From NCBI RefSeq assembly GCF_028747805.1, contig NZ_CP114887.1, positions 1,605,501 to 1,669,500 on the forward strand: a stretch of DNA of 64,000 nucleotides, read 5' to 3'. Below the pieces are notes generated by a model. The model saw only the letters and a list, made by a program, of their open reading frames with translations. It was not told where the DNA came from and searched no databases. Source of the stretch: Solibacillus daqui. Lineage in GTDB: Bacteria; Bacillota; Bacilli; Bacillales_A; Planococcaceae. A program made the position numbers and the translations under genes. This document shows positions 34,971 through 43,722 of the stretch, one piece after another. Position 1 is the stretch's first letter, and the number at the start of each line of letters is the position of its first letter.

Positions 34971-35669
34971 ATGAGGCAAATAATTGCTCTTGGTGGTGGT
35001 GGCTTTTCAATGGAACCAGATAATCCATTGCTAGATTTGTATATAATAAAACAAGCAAAGAAAGCTAATCCGAAAATTTGCTTTATTCCTACTGCAAGTG
35101 GAGATTCTGATAATTATATATCAAGGTATTATAACTTTTTTAATCAACAGGATTGTATACCCTCCCACTTATCTTTATTTAATCCACCGACTAGGGATCT
35201 TGAGAACTTTATTTTAGAGAAAGACATTGTCTATGTTGGTGGAGGAAATACTAAAAACCTTTTAACTTTGTGGAAAGAATGGGGCTTAGACGATATTTTA
35301 AGAAAAGCGTGGAATCAAGGTGTTATTTTAGCTGGGTTAAGTGCAGGTTCTATTTGTTGGTTTGAAGAAGGGGTTACTGATTCGTATGGTGATGGACTTG
35401 AACCAATAAAATGTTTGGGGTTTTTAAAGGGGAGTAATTGTCCACATTACGATGGAGAAATAGAAAGAAGACCCGCATATCATAAACTCATTGAATCAAA
35501 AAATATACAATCAGGGGTTGCGACATATGATGGGGTAGCAATTCATTACAAGGAACAAGAAATTAGTAAAATAGTTAGCTCAAGGCCTAATGCTAAGGCG
35601 TACAATGTTTCTTTCGAAAGTCAAGTTATAGAGACAGAACTACAAACGGAATATTTAGGTTCTTATTGA
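34971..35669 (+). CDS. Peptidase E (S51 family)
   Basis: A 232-residue serine peptidase of the class I glutamine amidotransferase-like fold, cleaving N-terminal Asp dipeptides in characterised relatives. Motifs: ALGGGGFSMEP, CFIPTASGD, DIVYVGGGNTKNL and the nucleophile elbow LAGLSAGSICW (Ser124), then CPHYDGE for the His. It matches the YgaJ-type cytosolic enzymes of Bacillus in length. AAAGGAGAACG precedes ATG. Lone gene downstream of the IS element; local intergenic DNA has the accessory-type motif. Confidence 0.88.
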   Translation: MRQIIALGGGGFSMEPDNPLLDLYIIKQAKKANPKICFIPTASGDSDNYISRYYNFFNQQDCIPSHLSLFNPPTRDLENFILEKDIVYVGGGNTKNLLTLWKEWGLDDILRKAWNQGVILAGLSAGSICWFEEGVTDSYGDGLEPIKCLGFLKGSNCPHYDGEIERRPAYHKLIESKNIQSGVATYDGVAIHYKEQEISKIVSSRPNAKAYNVSFESQVIETELQTEYLGSY

Positions 35670-35974
35670 TCTAAAGGGCGTTTGATGTATAAGGTCTGTG
35701 CTGCAATCGGGCCATATATTTGAACAACCCTCTTCAGATATTTATAGTGAAGAAATTTCAATTATGAAGTTTAAAGAAAATCTTTAATTTCCTTATAAAA
35801 TTTTATAAAGCATATGAATGTAAAAACTTATATGTTACAATTATGGTAAAATGTGGGTGTTTAATTAAAACGATTCACCATAAGAAAATCATATTAACCG
35901 GATGTATCTTGATAACGAGTATATCCAGGATAATATGCTCTACCAAATCGACTAAGAAGAAAATGGAGGAATAA

Positions 35975-36991
35975 ATGATTATTGAAATTGAAAAGCTGAT
36001 TTATGCTTTAAATCAAAAGTTCAAAACGAATATCATCTCTACTGATTACCAAACTATGCCGTTACAGGGCGGAACTGTAGGAGATGTGTACCTGGTAACG
36101 GGAATCGCCGAGACCGTGGATGGCGATAAATTGCATTACCGTATCGTGCTGAAAATCCAGAAACAATGGGAACGTTACGGCGATCCGGGTTCATGGCGTC
36201 GGGAATATGATCTCTATTCGTCTGACTTGGGAGCGACTTTCTCGCAAGCCCTTCGTTGGCCGATATGTTATCACGCCGAACTCAATGCCGAAATGAATGA
36301 ATACTATCTGTGGCTGGAATATATCGATGGCGTAACCGGTTTAGACTTGACCAGTGACATGTATGAAGCGGCCGCGTTGGAGTTGGGGCGTTTTCAAGGC
36401 AAGCTGTATGCGGAGCAACCCGCCGTCCTTCAGAGCCTGACGAATCTAAGCCATCCGGATCTTAGGAAAAATTCGTATTTGCGTTACCGGTCATGGCCGG
36501 TCGTCTACGATTATATACGATCAGAAGACTGTGAATTGCCCTTGCACCTGCGTCAAATGCTCATTGACATTGATGAGCAAGCAGACGAGATATTTGCCCG
36601 TATTGAAAAATTGCCCCTCGTGCTATGTCACAGGGACTTCTGGGTAACCAATCTTATTTATGCTGACGGGAAATTCGCGCTTATCGATTGGGATACTAGC
36701 GGATGGGGCTACCTGGGCGAGGATCTTGCAAGCCTAATCGCGGATGAATCGGATATCGATAACATGGTCGAAAACTACCAGCGCTGCATCCCTGCTTATT
36801 ACAATGGCTTTTCGGAGTATGCGGACGTATCCCAAATTTCCGATCCTTGTGTCTACGAGTTAATCCTTCTCGTATTTGGGTACAGGCTTGTCGAGGGATA
36901 TCTCTACACAGAGGCTGATGACGAGAAGACGAAACTTGTCGATACTCTTCAAAAAATCTATGAAATGAAAACCATACCCGTTATGGTTTAA
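35975..36991 (+). CDS. Aminoglycoside-type phosphotransferase, foreign-looking composition
   Basis: A 338-residue APH-fold kinase. The Brenner-type loop is VLCHRDFWVTNLIY (His219, Asp221, Asn226) and the metal-binding motif ALIDWDTSGWG (Asp238). The N-lobe nucleotide site has PLQGGTVGDVYLV and LKIQK. The gene is clearly richer in G+C than its neighbours (for example GCGGCCGCGTTGGAGTTGGG), suggesting recent acquisition. GGAGGAATAA precedes ATG. Closest function by motif is aminoglycoside or macrolide O-phosphotransferase, but many family members act on other small molecules; resistance is not demonstrated. Upstream 35670-35974 holds one accessory repeat and weak hairpins only. Confidence 0.82.
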   Translation: MIIEIEKLIYALNQKFKTNIISTDYQTMPLQGGTVGDVYLVTGIAETVDGDKLHYRIVLKIQKQWERYGDPGSWRREYDLYSSDLGATFSQALRWPICYHAELNAEMNEYYLWLEYIDGVTGLDLTSDMYEAAALELGRFQGKLYAEQPAVLQSLTNLSHPDLRKNSYLRYRSWPVVYDYIRSEDCELPLHLRQMLIDIDEQADEIFARIEKLPLVLCHRDFWVTNLIYADGKFALIDWDTSGWGYLGEDLASLIADESDIDNMVENYQRCIPAYYNGFSEYADVSQISDPCVYELILLVFGYRLVEGYLYTEADDEKTKLVDTLQKIYEMKTIPVMV

Positions 36992-37027
36992 TAAAATGAA
37001 CAGGCTATCACATCAGCCTATTTTGAG

Positions 37028-37066
37028 CAGCACCGTATGGGATAGCATTTCCTGCGGTGCTGTTTT
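37028..37066 (+). terminator. Terminator after the phosphotransferase gene
   Basis: CAGCACCG / CGGTGCTG stem (37028-37035 / 37055-37062) with partly paired loop, followed by TTTT. Confidence 0.75.
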
Positions 37067-37246
37067 GAGTTTATCCATTAGGGACAATTTGGTGATTTTT
37101 TGTAAATACCTCGAAAAAGGGTATGCTTATTCAAGATTAGGGCGCAATTCTGCAACATGAATTAGGCCCTTTCTTTATACATAGAGCCGTATTGATGAGG
37201 TATGCTTTCTAAGTATATTAAAGATAGATGGAGGGAGAAAATAGGC

Positions 37247-37759
37247 TTGATTTTTGACAAAGAATTACTTATTCGACTTATGAACTATGGTGATTTTGAT
37301 TTAATGGTAAAATGGCTAAATGACCAGAGAGTATTAGAATTTTATGAAGAACCACCTTCAAATTTAGATAGAGTGATAAATAAATACGGTCCAAGGATAG
37401 AAGGTAAACACTATGTTACTCCTTGTATTGTAGAATACAAAAATGAATCAATTGGCTATATACAATATTATAAGATTAAAGAAACTGAATTAAAAAAATA
37501 CGGCTATCTAGGAAACCAAAATATCTATGGAATTGATCAATTTATAGGAGAACCTGAATTATGGGGTAAAGGGATAGGAACCAAAATGATACAAATGATG
37601 TTAAATTCCCTTTGTAATAAAGGTGCCTCAAAAATTCTATTAGAGGTAAAAAGTAATAATGTCAGAGCAATATCAAGTTATAAAAAATGTGGGTTTAAGA
37701 GAATTAAAAATCTTAACAACAATCTAGTATTAATGGAATGGATAGCTAAAATCGATTAA
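37247..37759 (+). CDS. AAC(6')-like GNAT acetyltransferase
   Basis: A 170-residue GNAT protein. The stretches LMVKWLNDQRVLEFYEEP, YGIDQFIGEPELWGKGIGT and RAISSYKKCGFKRI resemble the acetyltransferase half of the bifunctional AAC(6')-APH(2'') enzyme (LMLKWLTDERVLEFY; YGMDQFIGEPNYWSKGIGT, from memory). This points to aminoglycoside 6'-N-acetylation using acetyl-CoA bound at the GKGIGT loop. I chose TTG 37247 because GGAGGGAG lies nine bases before it and homology begins there; ATG 37202 gives 15 more residues. Resistance is predicted, not shown. It lies 0.25 kb after the APH gene. Confidence 0.78.
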   Translation: MIFDKELLIRLMNYGDFDLMVKWLNDQRVLEFYEEPPSNLDRVINKYGPRIEGKHYVTPCIVEYKNESIGYIQYYKIKETELKKYGYLGNQNIYGIDQFIGEPELWGKGIGTKMIQMMLNSLCNKGASKILLEVKSNNVRAISSYKKCGFKRIKNLNNNLVLMEWIAKID

Positions 37760-37861
37760 AATTTATACTTTTTCATTATGCAGGAGAGCTTTATCTGCAA
37801 TAAACGGGCCATATTCTTGAAAAAAGGTTAAACCACTAAAATAAGTTCGGGGGATAAAAAT

Positions 37862-38359
37862 ATGAATCAATTGGGGACGCTTTACTTTTTCTGTGGAAAA
37901 ATGGGAGCAGGAAAATCAACTAAATCAAAAAAATTAGCAATAGAAAAAAATGCGGTACTGTTATCTGAGGATGAATGGCTTTCAGCTCTTTATCCCAATC
38001 AGTTCACATCATTTGAGGACTATCTAAAATTCTCAGCGCAGCTCAAGCCGTTGGTGAAAAAGCATGTGCAAAACATATTAAGTGTTGGTACAGATGTAGT
38101 GATGGATTTTCCAGCTAACACTCAAAAACTGCGAAAGTGGTTTTTGGAAATGGCGTCAGAGGTCAATGCAAACCATCAACTAATTTACCTAAATTTAAAT
38201 AACGATCAATGCTTACGCCAAATTGAACAAAGGCGAAACGAACAACCCGAAAGAGCAGCTTTTGACACGGAAGCGGTGTTTAATCATGTTACTAAATTTT
38301 TTGAAGCACCAGAAGCATCCGAGGGTATAAATATTTTAGAGTTTAGTGGAAAAGAGTAA
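37862..38359 (+). CDS. P-loop kinase (AAA_33 / zeta-toxin-like fold)
   Basis: A 165-residue nucleotide-binding protein. Walker A is FCGKMGAGKSTKSKKLA (residues ~10-26), a hhhh-D motif is DVVMDFPANT (~79-88), and a lid region is QIEQRRNEQPERAAF. This layout matches small kinases that phosphorylate sugars, nucleosides or antibiotics (chloramphenicol 3-O-phosphotransferase-like). No antitoxin gene is adjacent, so a toxin role is unlikely. GGGGGATAAAAAT precedes ATG. Single-gene unit with accessory repeats on both sides. Confidence 0.75.
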   Translation: MNQLGTLYFFCGKMGAGKSTKSKKLAIEKNAVLLSEDEWLSALYPNQFTSFEDYLKFSAQLKPLVKKHVQNILSVGTDVVMDFPANTQKLRKWFLEMASEVNANHQLIYLNLNNDQCLRQIEQRRNEQPERAAFDTEAVFNHVTKFFEAPEASEGINILEFSGKE

Positions 38360-38955
38360 CATGAAGTTCAACACAGAGTTATAGAACCAGAAAAATAATA
38401 GTTGAACTAAACCAGCCAATAGAAACTCCTTAGATCAACAATCGAGCACAATTCTTGAAGAGTGATTGTACTTTTTTCAGTAATAGGGCCATTTTATTGA
38501 ATATCTTTCTTTTATGAAAGGTATGGTTTTGGGACTTGTTCAAGGCAAACCTTTTTATTGATAAAAATTTCAGAAAAAACAATAAAATTTGATATAATTA
38601 AATATGGAAATAATCATTAGCTTATGAAACGGAGTGTTTTTATGCATCTATTGGATAAAAACCAACGTATCTTTTAGGGGACGAATGCCATTGTCAGTGA
38701 TTAAAGGTGAACACTTACTAGTGGAAGGTGGAGTAAGTCTGTCTTACAGTGGTTGATACAAATCCATAAAATTAATCGAGGTTCGGATCAAAAGATGAAA
38801 GATGCTATTGTGAAGTAGGAACTAGAAGTAATCGCTTTGCAGAACAAGGCGGTGAATTTGTAACTTCCCTTTAAAAGCCTGAAACTATCTTGTGATAGGA
38901 AAACCTAACGGAACCCTTTCTTCAGATGAAATCATTCATCTTGGAGGAAGATACG
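38360..38955 (+). other. Gene-free stretch with accessory repeat and decayed coding fragments
   Basis: At 38485-38525 is the motif GGGCCATTTTATTGAATATC, continuing with CTTTCTTTTATGAAAGG. From 38642 to 38873 several short frames look coding by composition (VIKGEHLLVEGGVSLSYSG; DERCYCEVGTRSNRFAEQGG, then EFVTSL) but are broken by stops and frame changes, suggesting a dead gene I cannot identify. Confidence 0.4.
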
Positions 38956-39267
38956 TTGAGTAGAAAAACTGAAAATACAGCTTTTCATTGTGAAAACTGT
39001 CATGCATATGTCGAACCATTAACAAACGGAAGCTTTCGAAATCATTGTCCATTTTGTTTATTTTCAAAACACCTAGACAATCAACCAGGCGACCGTTTAA
39101 GTAGTTGTAAAGGATTAATGAAGCCAATTCGACTTGATTATTCAAGTAAAAAAGGATATCAAGTTGTACATGAATGTATATCCTGTGGAAAAATACAGCG
39201 TAATAAAATTGCTGTTAACACGAAACAAGAAGACAATATATTACACTTTATGACATTAAGTCTGTAA
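38956..39267 (+). CDS. RNHCP domain zinc-ribbon protein
   Basis: A 103-residue protein of the RNHCP family: starts MSRKTENTAFHCENCHAYVE, then GSFRNHCPFCLFSKH with the name-giving R-N-H-C-P, and HECISCGKIQRNKIA. Three Cys-x2-Cys pairs (CENC, CPFC, CISC) suggest zinc binding. TTG 38956 was chosen as start because GGAGGA lies nine bases before it and family members begin MSRK. Function unknown; possibly nucleic-acid binding. A terminator follows. Confidence 0.85.
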   Translation: MSRKTENTAFHCENCHAYVEPLTNGSFRNHCPFCLFSKHLDNQPGDRLSSCKGLMKPIRLDYSSKKGYQVVHECISCGKIQRNKIAVNTKQEDNILHFMTLSL

Positions 39268-39282
39268 TACTAGGTTATTTCC

Positions 39283-39318
39283 ACCCCTTTTAGATTTAAT
39301 ACTGAAAGGGGGTATTTC
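39283..39318 (+). terminator. Terminator after the RNHCP gene
   Basis: ACCCCTTT / AAAGGGGGT stem with a 14-nt loop, then ATTTCT. Confidence 0.6.
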
Positions 39319-39429
39319 TATATAGCATTTGAAAAGTGGTATATTAATTTCCCAAATCCCGCTTTGGTACTTAAAATAGGACTTTACAGAATCAAATAAT
39401 ACATGTAATATTTGGATAATTATGAAATT

Positions 39430-39655
39430 AACGTTGATTGGAAGTAGTAAGGAATAATTATTGCTTAGAGAGCTGTTGGTTGGTGAAAAACAGTCAGTAA
39501 ATTCCCGAACTCGTCCAGGAGTGTTTATGCTGAAATTAAGTAGGGATAAACGGCAGCTACCGTTATAGCTTAAGTGGGTTAATTTAAATATTAACTAATT
39601 AGAGTGGTACCGCGAATTGAACTTCGTCTCTTTGTTGAGACGGAGTTTTTTATTT
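39430..39655 (+). promoter_or_regulatory. T-box riboswitch leader, probable tRNA-Leu (CUC specifier)
   Basis: Landmarks appear in order: stem I base GAAGTAGTAA (39441), AGAGAG motif (39467-39472), apical GGTTGGTGAAAAACAG region, specifier region CCCGAACTCGTCCAGGAG with likely codon CTC (39510-39512), and the T-box AGAGTGGTACCGCG (39601-39614). Its UGGU would pair with the ACCA end of an uncharged tRNA. A terminator stem AACTTCGTCTC / GAGACGGAGTT (39620-39630 / 39637-39647) with T-run follows. The leader ends at the ribosome site of the GNAT gene. The T-box call is firm; the Leu specifier is read by analogy to other leaders and is less sure. Confidence 0.88.
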
Positions 39656-39670
39656 TTAAGGAGGGATTAT

Positions 39671-40165
39671 ATGTTTGTAAGAAAAGCAATTGACAAAGAT
39701 GCACTAAAAATACTTTCTGTTATGACAGATGCGGAAGCGTCGGGTTTCATGTTATTTGCACCTGGTGAAAGACGCATGGAGGTGGCATCACTAAGCAAAT
39801 TTATAAATTCAATTAATAATGCTCCAAGGTCTGGTTTTTTTATTGCTTTAGAAAATGAAGAAATTTTAGGTTACCTTATAGTAAAGGGAGAAAATCTGTC
39901 TCGTACATCTCATCGTGCTTCCATTGCAATCGGGGTACACTCGAATAGTCGAGGAAAAGGTGTGGGGACAATTCTTTTTGAATACATTACAAATTGGGCA
40001 AAACAAGAACAAATTCATCGATTAGAATTAACGGTAATTGAAAATAATGAACAGGCCATTCATCTATATAAAAAAATGGGCTTTGAAATGGAAGGTATCA
40101 AAAAAGATTCACTAATAATAAGTGATTCTTATGTAAACGAATTATATATGTCTAAATTACTTTAA
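39671..40165 (+). CDS. GNAT N-acetyltransferase under T-box control
   Basis: A 164-residue GNAT protein with the acetyl-CoA loop VHSNSRGKGVGTILF (Q/RxxGxG/A) and the C-terminal VIENNEQAIHLYKKMGFEMEG. It is closest in pattern to the YkkB/RimL-like group acting on small amines or N-termini. ATG 39671 follows AAGGAGGG, and the ribosome site lies directly after the T-box terminator, so expression should rise when the cognate tRNA is uncharged. T-boxes normally control synthetase, amino-acid biosynthesis or transport genes; an isolated acetyltransferase is unusual. It may inactivate a compound that blocks tRNA charging; this is a hypothesis. Confidence 0.85.
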   Translation: MFVRKAIDKDALKILSVMTDAEASGFMLFAPGERRMEVASLSKFINSINNAPRSGFFIALENEEILGYLIVKGENLSRTSHRASIAIGVHSNSRGKGVGTILFEYITNWAKQEQIHRLELTVIENNEQAIHLYKKMGFEMEGIKKDSLIISDSYVNELYMSKLL

Positions 40166-40214
40166 TAACGATAAAAGTTGTTTGGGAAGGGATTCAATTA
40201 GGGGAGGGAAATAA

Positions 40215-40664
40215 TTGATAGTTACAAAGAATAACTGTTTCCAATTTCTTGAATTTATAGTTGTGAAAGAAACTGAAATATATAATTATCACCGATTGGC
40301 TGGATCATATGCGGTAATAAAGTGTGATGACAAATATCTATTATGTTATAACACTTTAAGAAAGCAATGGGAATTACCAGCAGGACAAAGGGAAACGAAT
40401 GAAACACCAAAAGATTGTGCAATAAGAGAACTTTACGAAGAAACTGGGCAAAGAGTTTTGAATATAGAATTTAAGGGTTTGTTAAAAGTAAAAAATGTAA
40501 TAGATGATGCAATTAAGTATAATCCCGTCTATTTTACTACTCTTGAAAAACTCCAACCATTTCAGAAAAATAACGAGACTTCCGAAATTCGATTATGGGA
40601 CTTAGAGCAAAAGATTGGTCACATAGATGAAGTAGATTTAAAAATATTCGATTTTATAAAATAA
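40215..40664 (+). CDS. Nudix hydrolase
   Basis: A 149-residue Nudix enzyme. The box fits GX5EX7REUXEEXGU: GQRETNETPKDCAIRELYEE followed by TGQRV. It hydrolyses a nucleoside diphosphate linked to another group; the substrate is not predictable. Start TTG 40215 follows GGGGAGGG. It lies 50 bp after the T-box GNAT gene with no terminator between, so read-through from the T-box leader would include it; the two may form one induced unit. Confidence 0.85.
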   Translation: MIVTKNNCFQFLEFIVVKETEIYNYHRLAGSYAVIKCDDKYLLCYNTLRKQWELPAGQRETNETPKDCAIRELYEETGQRVLNIEFKGLLKVKNVIDDAIKYNPVYFTTLEKLQPFQKNNETSEIRLWDLEQKIGHIDEVDLKIFDFIK

Positions 40665-40760
40665 AATAGTACTCGTTAACAATGCGCCCAAACTTGAAAC
40701 TAATTGAAACGTAAAACGTAATTTATAGCTATAGAGATTAATTAGAAGGGATTTAATTAG

Positions 40761-40985
40761 ATGGAATTTCTATTTAGTGGTTTCTTTGGTTTACTGATTA
40801 TTGGATTTGTTGGTTATGTGTTGCTGCTGAAAATTATATCGAAAGTGTATCATTGGATTAGATGGCAAAGAATGAACCCAACCGAACGTAAATATGAAAA
40901 AATAAGACAGAATAGACGTCGTAATTACAATGCAAGTAGTAAAAAATCTTACGATTCATCGCCTGAAATACCGGGTGGTGATTGA
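40761..40985 (+). CDS. Small membrane protein with basic tail
   Basis: A 74-residue protein: one or two hydrophobic helices (FGLLIIGFVGYVLLLKIISK, residues 8-30), then a strongly basic cytosolic tail (KYEKIRQNRRRNYN) and an SPEIPGGD end. AGAAGGG precedes ATG. Follows the Nudix gene by 96 bp and is closed by a terminator. No family recognised. Confidence 0.65.
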   Translation: MEFLFSGFFGLLIIGFVGYVLLLKIISKVYHWIRWQRMNPTERKYEKIRQNRRRNYNASSKKSYDSSPEIPGGD

Positions 40986-40999
40986 TTAGTTATAATTAT

Positions 41000-41036
41000 C
41001 GAGCGTGATTCTGTCATAAGGATCAGCGCTCGTTTT
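41000..41036 (+). terminator. Rho-independent terminator
   Basis: CGAGCGTGAT-like arm pairing with GATCAGCGCTCG around an 11-nt loop, then TTTT. The motif GGGCCATTTAATTTAA of the accessory repeat follows at once. Confidence 0.7.
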
Positions 41037-41131
41037 CATTAATGGGCCATTTAATTTAAAAAAGAAAAAGGTATTTTAGGAAAGAGGCTAATACCTTATT
41101 AGACTAACAATTAAACATTGGGGTGTTTTCA

Positions 41132-41599
41132 GTGATTAAATTTTTTGAGTATAACTGGCAGGTAAGGGACGAATGGTTTAACTTGTGTAAACAATTATCA
41201 ACCGAAGATTTGTTAAAAGACCGTATTGGAGGGGTAGGAAGTATTTTATATACTCTTTTTCATATAATTGATGTGGAGTATAGTTGGATTCGTGCTATTG
41301 AGGGTAAAGACGATGTAGTAGTTCAGTTTAATGAATATAATACCCTTGAAAAAGTTAAATCTCTTTCAGATACATTTCGTAATGACATAGTTAAGTTAAT
41401 ACAAACAAATTCGGATGAATCAAATGATCAACTTGTGTCTGTTCCTTGGGATGAAGATACTTATTCAAGAAGTGGAATATTACATCATATAGTTGCTCAC
41501 GAAATTCATCATGTTGGCCAACTTTCTGTTTGGGCAAGAGAATTAGAATTAAGTCCAGTTTCAGCTAATTTTATCGGAAGAGACTTCAAATTAATTTAA
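41132..41599 (+). CDS. DinB family protein
   Basis: A 155-residue four-helix bundle of the DinB/YfiT type. The three metal-binding histidines are visible: LFHIIDVEYSW (first His) and HHIVAHEIHHVGQLS (last two). Such proteins include bacillithiol-dependent S-transferases, so thiol-conjugation detoxification is plausible. I chose GTG 41132 since GGGGTG lies ahead and family members start near FEYNW; GTG 41123 adds three residues. Monocistronic with terminator. Confidence 0.85.
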   Translation: MIKFFEYNWQVRDEWFNLCKQLSTEDLLKDRIGGVGSILYTLFHIIDVEYSWIRAIEGKDDVVVQFNEYNTLEKVKSLSDTFRNDIVKLIQTNSDESNDQLVSVPWDEDTYSRSGILHHIVAHEIHHVGQLSVWARELELSPVSANFIGRDFKLI

Positions 41600-41616
41600 T
41601 TCTTATTCAAGAAAAT

Positions 41617-41715
41617 GGCGCAATTCTGCAACAAGAATTGTGCCTTTTCTTTATGAAAAGTGCCATTTTACTGAACATCTTTCTTTTATGAATGGTTACC
41701 AATCGACGCTTTGGT
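41617..41715 (+). repeat. Terminator hairpin plus accessory intergenic repeat
   Basis: GGCGCAATTCT / AGAATTGTGCC (41617-41627 / 41634-41644) with TTTTCTTT is the DinB terminator. Next, 41658-41715 (AAGTGCCATTTTACTGAACA, then CTTTCTTTTATGAATGG) is almost identical to 46588-46645, 4.9 kb away. Confidence 0.75.
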
Positions 41716-41963
41716 AACTTTAACTCACTTTACTTGCTTTTTTTATTTATAAAGGAAAAAACGCTCATTAAGAAAGCTTTATTGATCATTGCAGTATTTA
41801 AATATATTGGTAGATTTGAGAAGTGTATTTTACCGTTTACTTTTTTTGTCTCTTAATTAGAAGTTTTGTCGAAAAAATTTTGCTATTTAATAATAGTGGT
41901 ATGATTTAAATAGTTTGAAAAAAATATGTATTTTAAGACTTTTCAGTTGAAAGGAGTTTCCTC

Positions 41964-42014
41964 ATGCTAAAGAAAACGAGAATCTATCTCTCATCAACAA
42001 TCTTAATAGAATAG
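41964..42014 (+). other. Possible 16-codon leader peptide before the ger operon
   Basis: ATG 41964 stands seven bases after GAAAGGAG, the best ribosome site in this 393-bp gap, and encodes MLKKTRIYLSSTILIE then TAG. It could be a regulatory leader for the germination operon or the remains of a longer gene. Confidence 0.35.
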
Positions 42015-42108
42015 TTTTAGGATAATCAAATATATTCCTAGCTAGCAAAGTCATAAAAAAAATTAAATATAGTACGCAAAAAAATAAAAAGTAAATGTGA
42101 GGTAGTCT

Positions 42109-43719
42109 ATGGGCTTTTTCAGAAAGAAAAGTAATTCTAAAATGCATTCCAATTCTATTTCAACTAGCCAAATGATGGAGACAAGTTCAGCAAACGAATT
42201 AAAAGCAAATCTTCAAGAAAATATACAAATAATAAAAGATTCCCTTGGGAAAAGCTCAGATATTATCATTCGAGAAATTCGAATTGGAAAAGAAGAAACT
42301 ATTAAAGCCGGTATTATCTATACAGATGGATTAACAGATACAGCCTCATTACAAAATTTCATTTTGGAAACGCTCATGCTAGATATTAAAGGGGACGAAT
42401 TACAGAAAAAGCTTTCTCCTGAACAAAATCTGATTAGCGTATTAAAAGATTATGCCATGACAGTAGGAGAAATTAAAGAACTAACTAATTTTGAAGTGCT
42501 TTTTACTGGACTTTTATCGGGGGATACGATTATTTTGATCGATGGATATGCCCAAGGTTTAATCATTTCCAATAGGCATTGGGTTGAGCGAGGAGTAAAT
42601 GAACCAACTTCCCAGGTGGTAATAAGAGGACCCCGCGAAGGATTCTCCGAAAATTTGCGTGTAAATACCGCCTTAGTTCGTAGAAGAGTGAAAGACCCAA
42701 ATCTTTGGATGGAATCTAAAGTTATTGGAAAACGCACGAAAACGAATGTTGCCATGATGTATATCAACGGAATTGCAAATGACAAAATAGTGAAAGAAGT
42801 CCATTTGCGTTTGGATAGAATAGATATTGATGGAATTCTCGAAAGTGGAAATATAGAGGAATTGATTCAGGATGCACCATATTCACCTTTTCCAACCATA
42901 CTTAACACGGAACGTTCGGATGTAGTAGCTGCAGAATTATTGGAAGGAAGAATAGCTATTTTTGTAGATGGAACACCATTTGTCCTAATTGTTCCAGCAG
43001 TATTCATTCAATTTTTTCAAACGTCAGAAGACTACTATCAACGTGCGGATATTGCGAGCCTTATTCGACTCCTTCGTTTTTTTGCATTCGGGATTGCATT
43101 GCTTGCACCTGCATTATTTATTGCGATCACAACTTTTAATCATGCCATGCTACCTCCTGCACTCCTTATTAGTCTGGCAGCCCAACGAGAAGGTGCCCCA
43201 TTTCCGGCATTTGTTGAAGCAATCGTAATGGAAGTCACTTTTGAAATCTTGCGTGAAGCAGGCTTAAGAATGCCACGAAGTATCGGTACAGCCATGTCTA
43301 TTGTAGGGGCATTTGTAATTGGAACCGCAGCGGTTGAAGCAGGCATCATCTCTGCTGCGATGGTAATCGTGGTTTCAATAACCGCCATTTCTAGTTTCGT
43401 TTCTCCAACTTACGACTTAGCTATCTCTGTCAGGATGCTACGCTTTGGGTTTATGGCAATAGCTGCTTCTTTTGGATTAGTAGGAATAATGATTGGTTTA
43501 ATTGCTCTACTTCTGCATTTATGCAGTTTGCGTTCTTTTGGTGTGCCTTATATGGCTTCACTAGCTCCTTTTAATCTATCCGATCAAAAGGATACGTTTA
43601 TTCGCTTGCCTATATGGAAAATGTTTACTCGACCTCGTCTAATCAATCAACAAAATATCGTTAGGCAACAAGATTCAGCCTCTGCAAAACCAGAACCACC
43701 AAAAAACGAAGGGGGTTAA
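42109..43719 (+). CDS. GerA-family spore germination receptor subunit A
   Basis: A 536-residue GerA-type subunit. A large cytosolic N-terminal part (~1-285: SSDIIIREIRIGKEETIKAG; VVIRGPREGFSENLRVNTAL) is followed by five or six helices (~290-490: HAMLPPALLISLAAQREGAP; ESILREAGLR-type motif as TFEILREAGLRMPRS). A C-terminal tail (KPEPPKNEGG) ends the protein. It is the receptor core of the inner spore membrane that senses germinants. GTGAGGT precedes ATG. It is first of four genes joined by gaps of 2-33 bp. Confidence 0.92.
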   Translation: MGFFRKKSNSKMHSNSISTSQMMETSSANELKANLQENIQIIKDSLGKSSDIIIREIRIGKEETIKAGIIYTDGLTDTASLQNFILETLMLDIKGDELQKKLSPEQNLISVLKDYAMTVGEIKELTNFEVLFTGLLSGDTIILIDGYAQGLIISNRHWVERGVNEPTSQVVIRGPREGFSENLRVNTALVRRRVKDPNLWMESKVIGKRTKTNVAMMYINGIANDKIVKEVHLRLDRIDIDGILESGNIEELIQDAPYSPFPTILNTERSDVVAAELLEGRIAIFVDGTPFVLIVPAVFIQFFQTSEDYYQRADIASLIRLLRFFAFGIALLAPALFIAITTFNHAMLPPALLISLAAQREGAPFPAFVEAIVMEVTFEILREAGLRMPRSIGTAMSIVGAFVIGTAAVEAGIISAAMVIVVSITAISSFVSPTYDLAISVRMLRFGFMAIAASFGLVGIMIGLIALLLHLCSLRSFGVPYMASLAPFNLSDQKDTFIRLPIWKMFTRPRLINQQNIVRQQDSASAKPEPPKNEGG

Positions 43720-43722
43720 ACG

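Noticed and set aside
37862..38359. Zeta-type toxin of a toxin-antitoxin pair
   Set aside because: There is a P-loop kinase fold but no adjacent antitoxin gene, so a toxin label is not supported.
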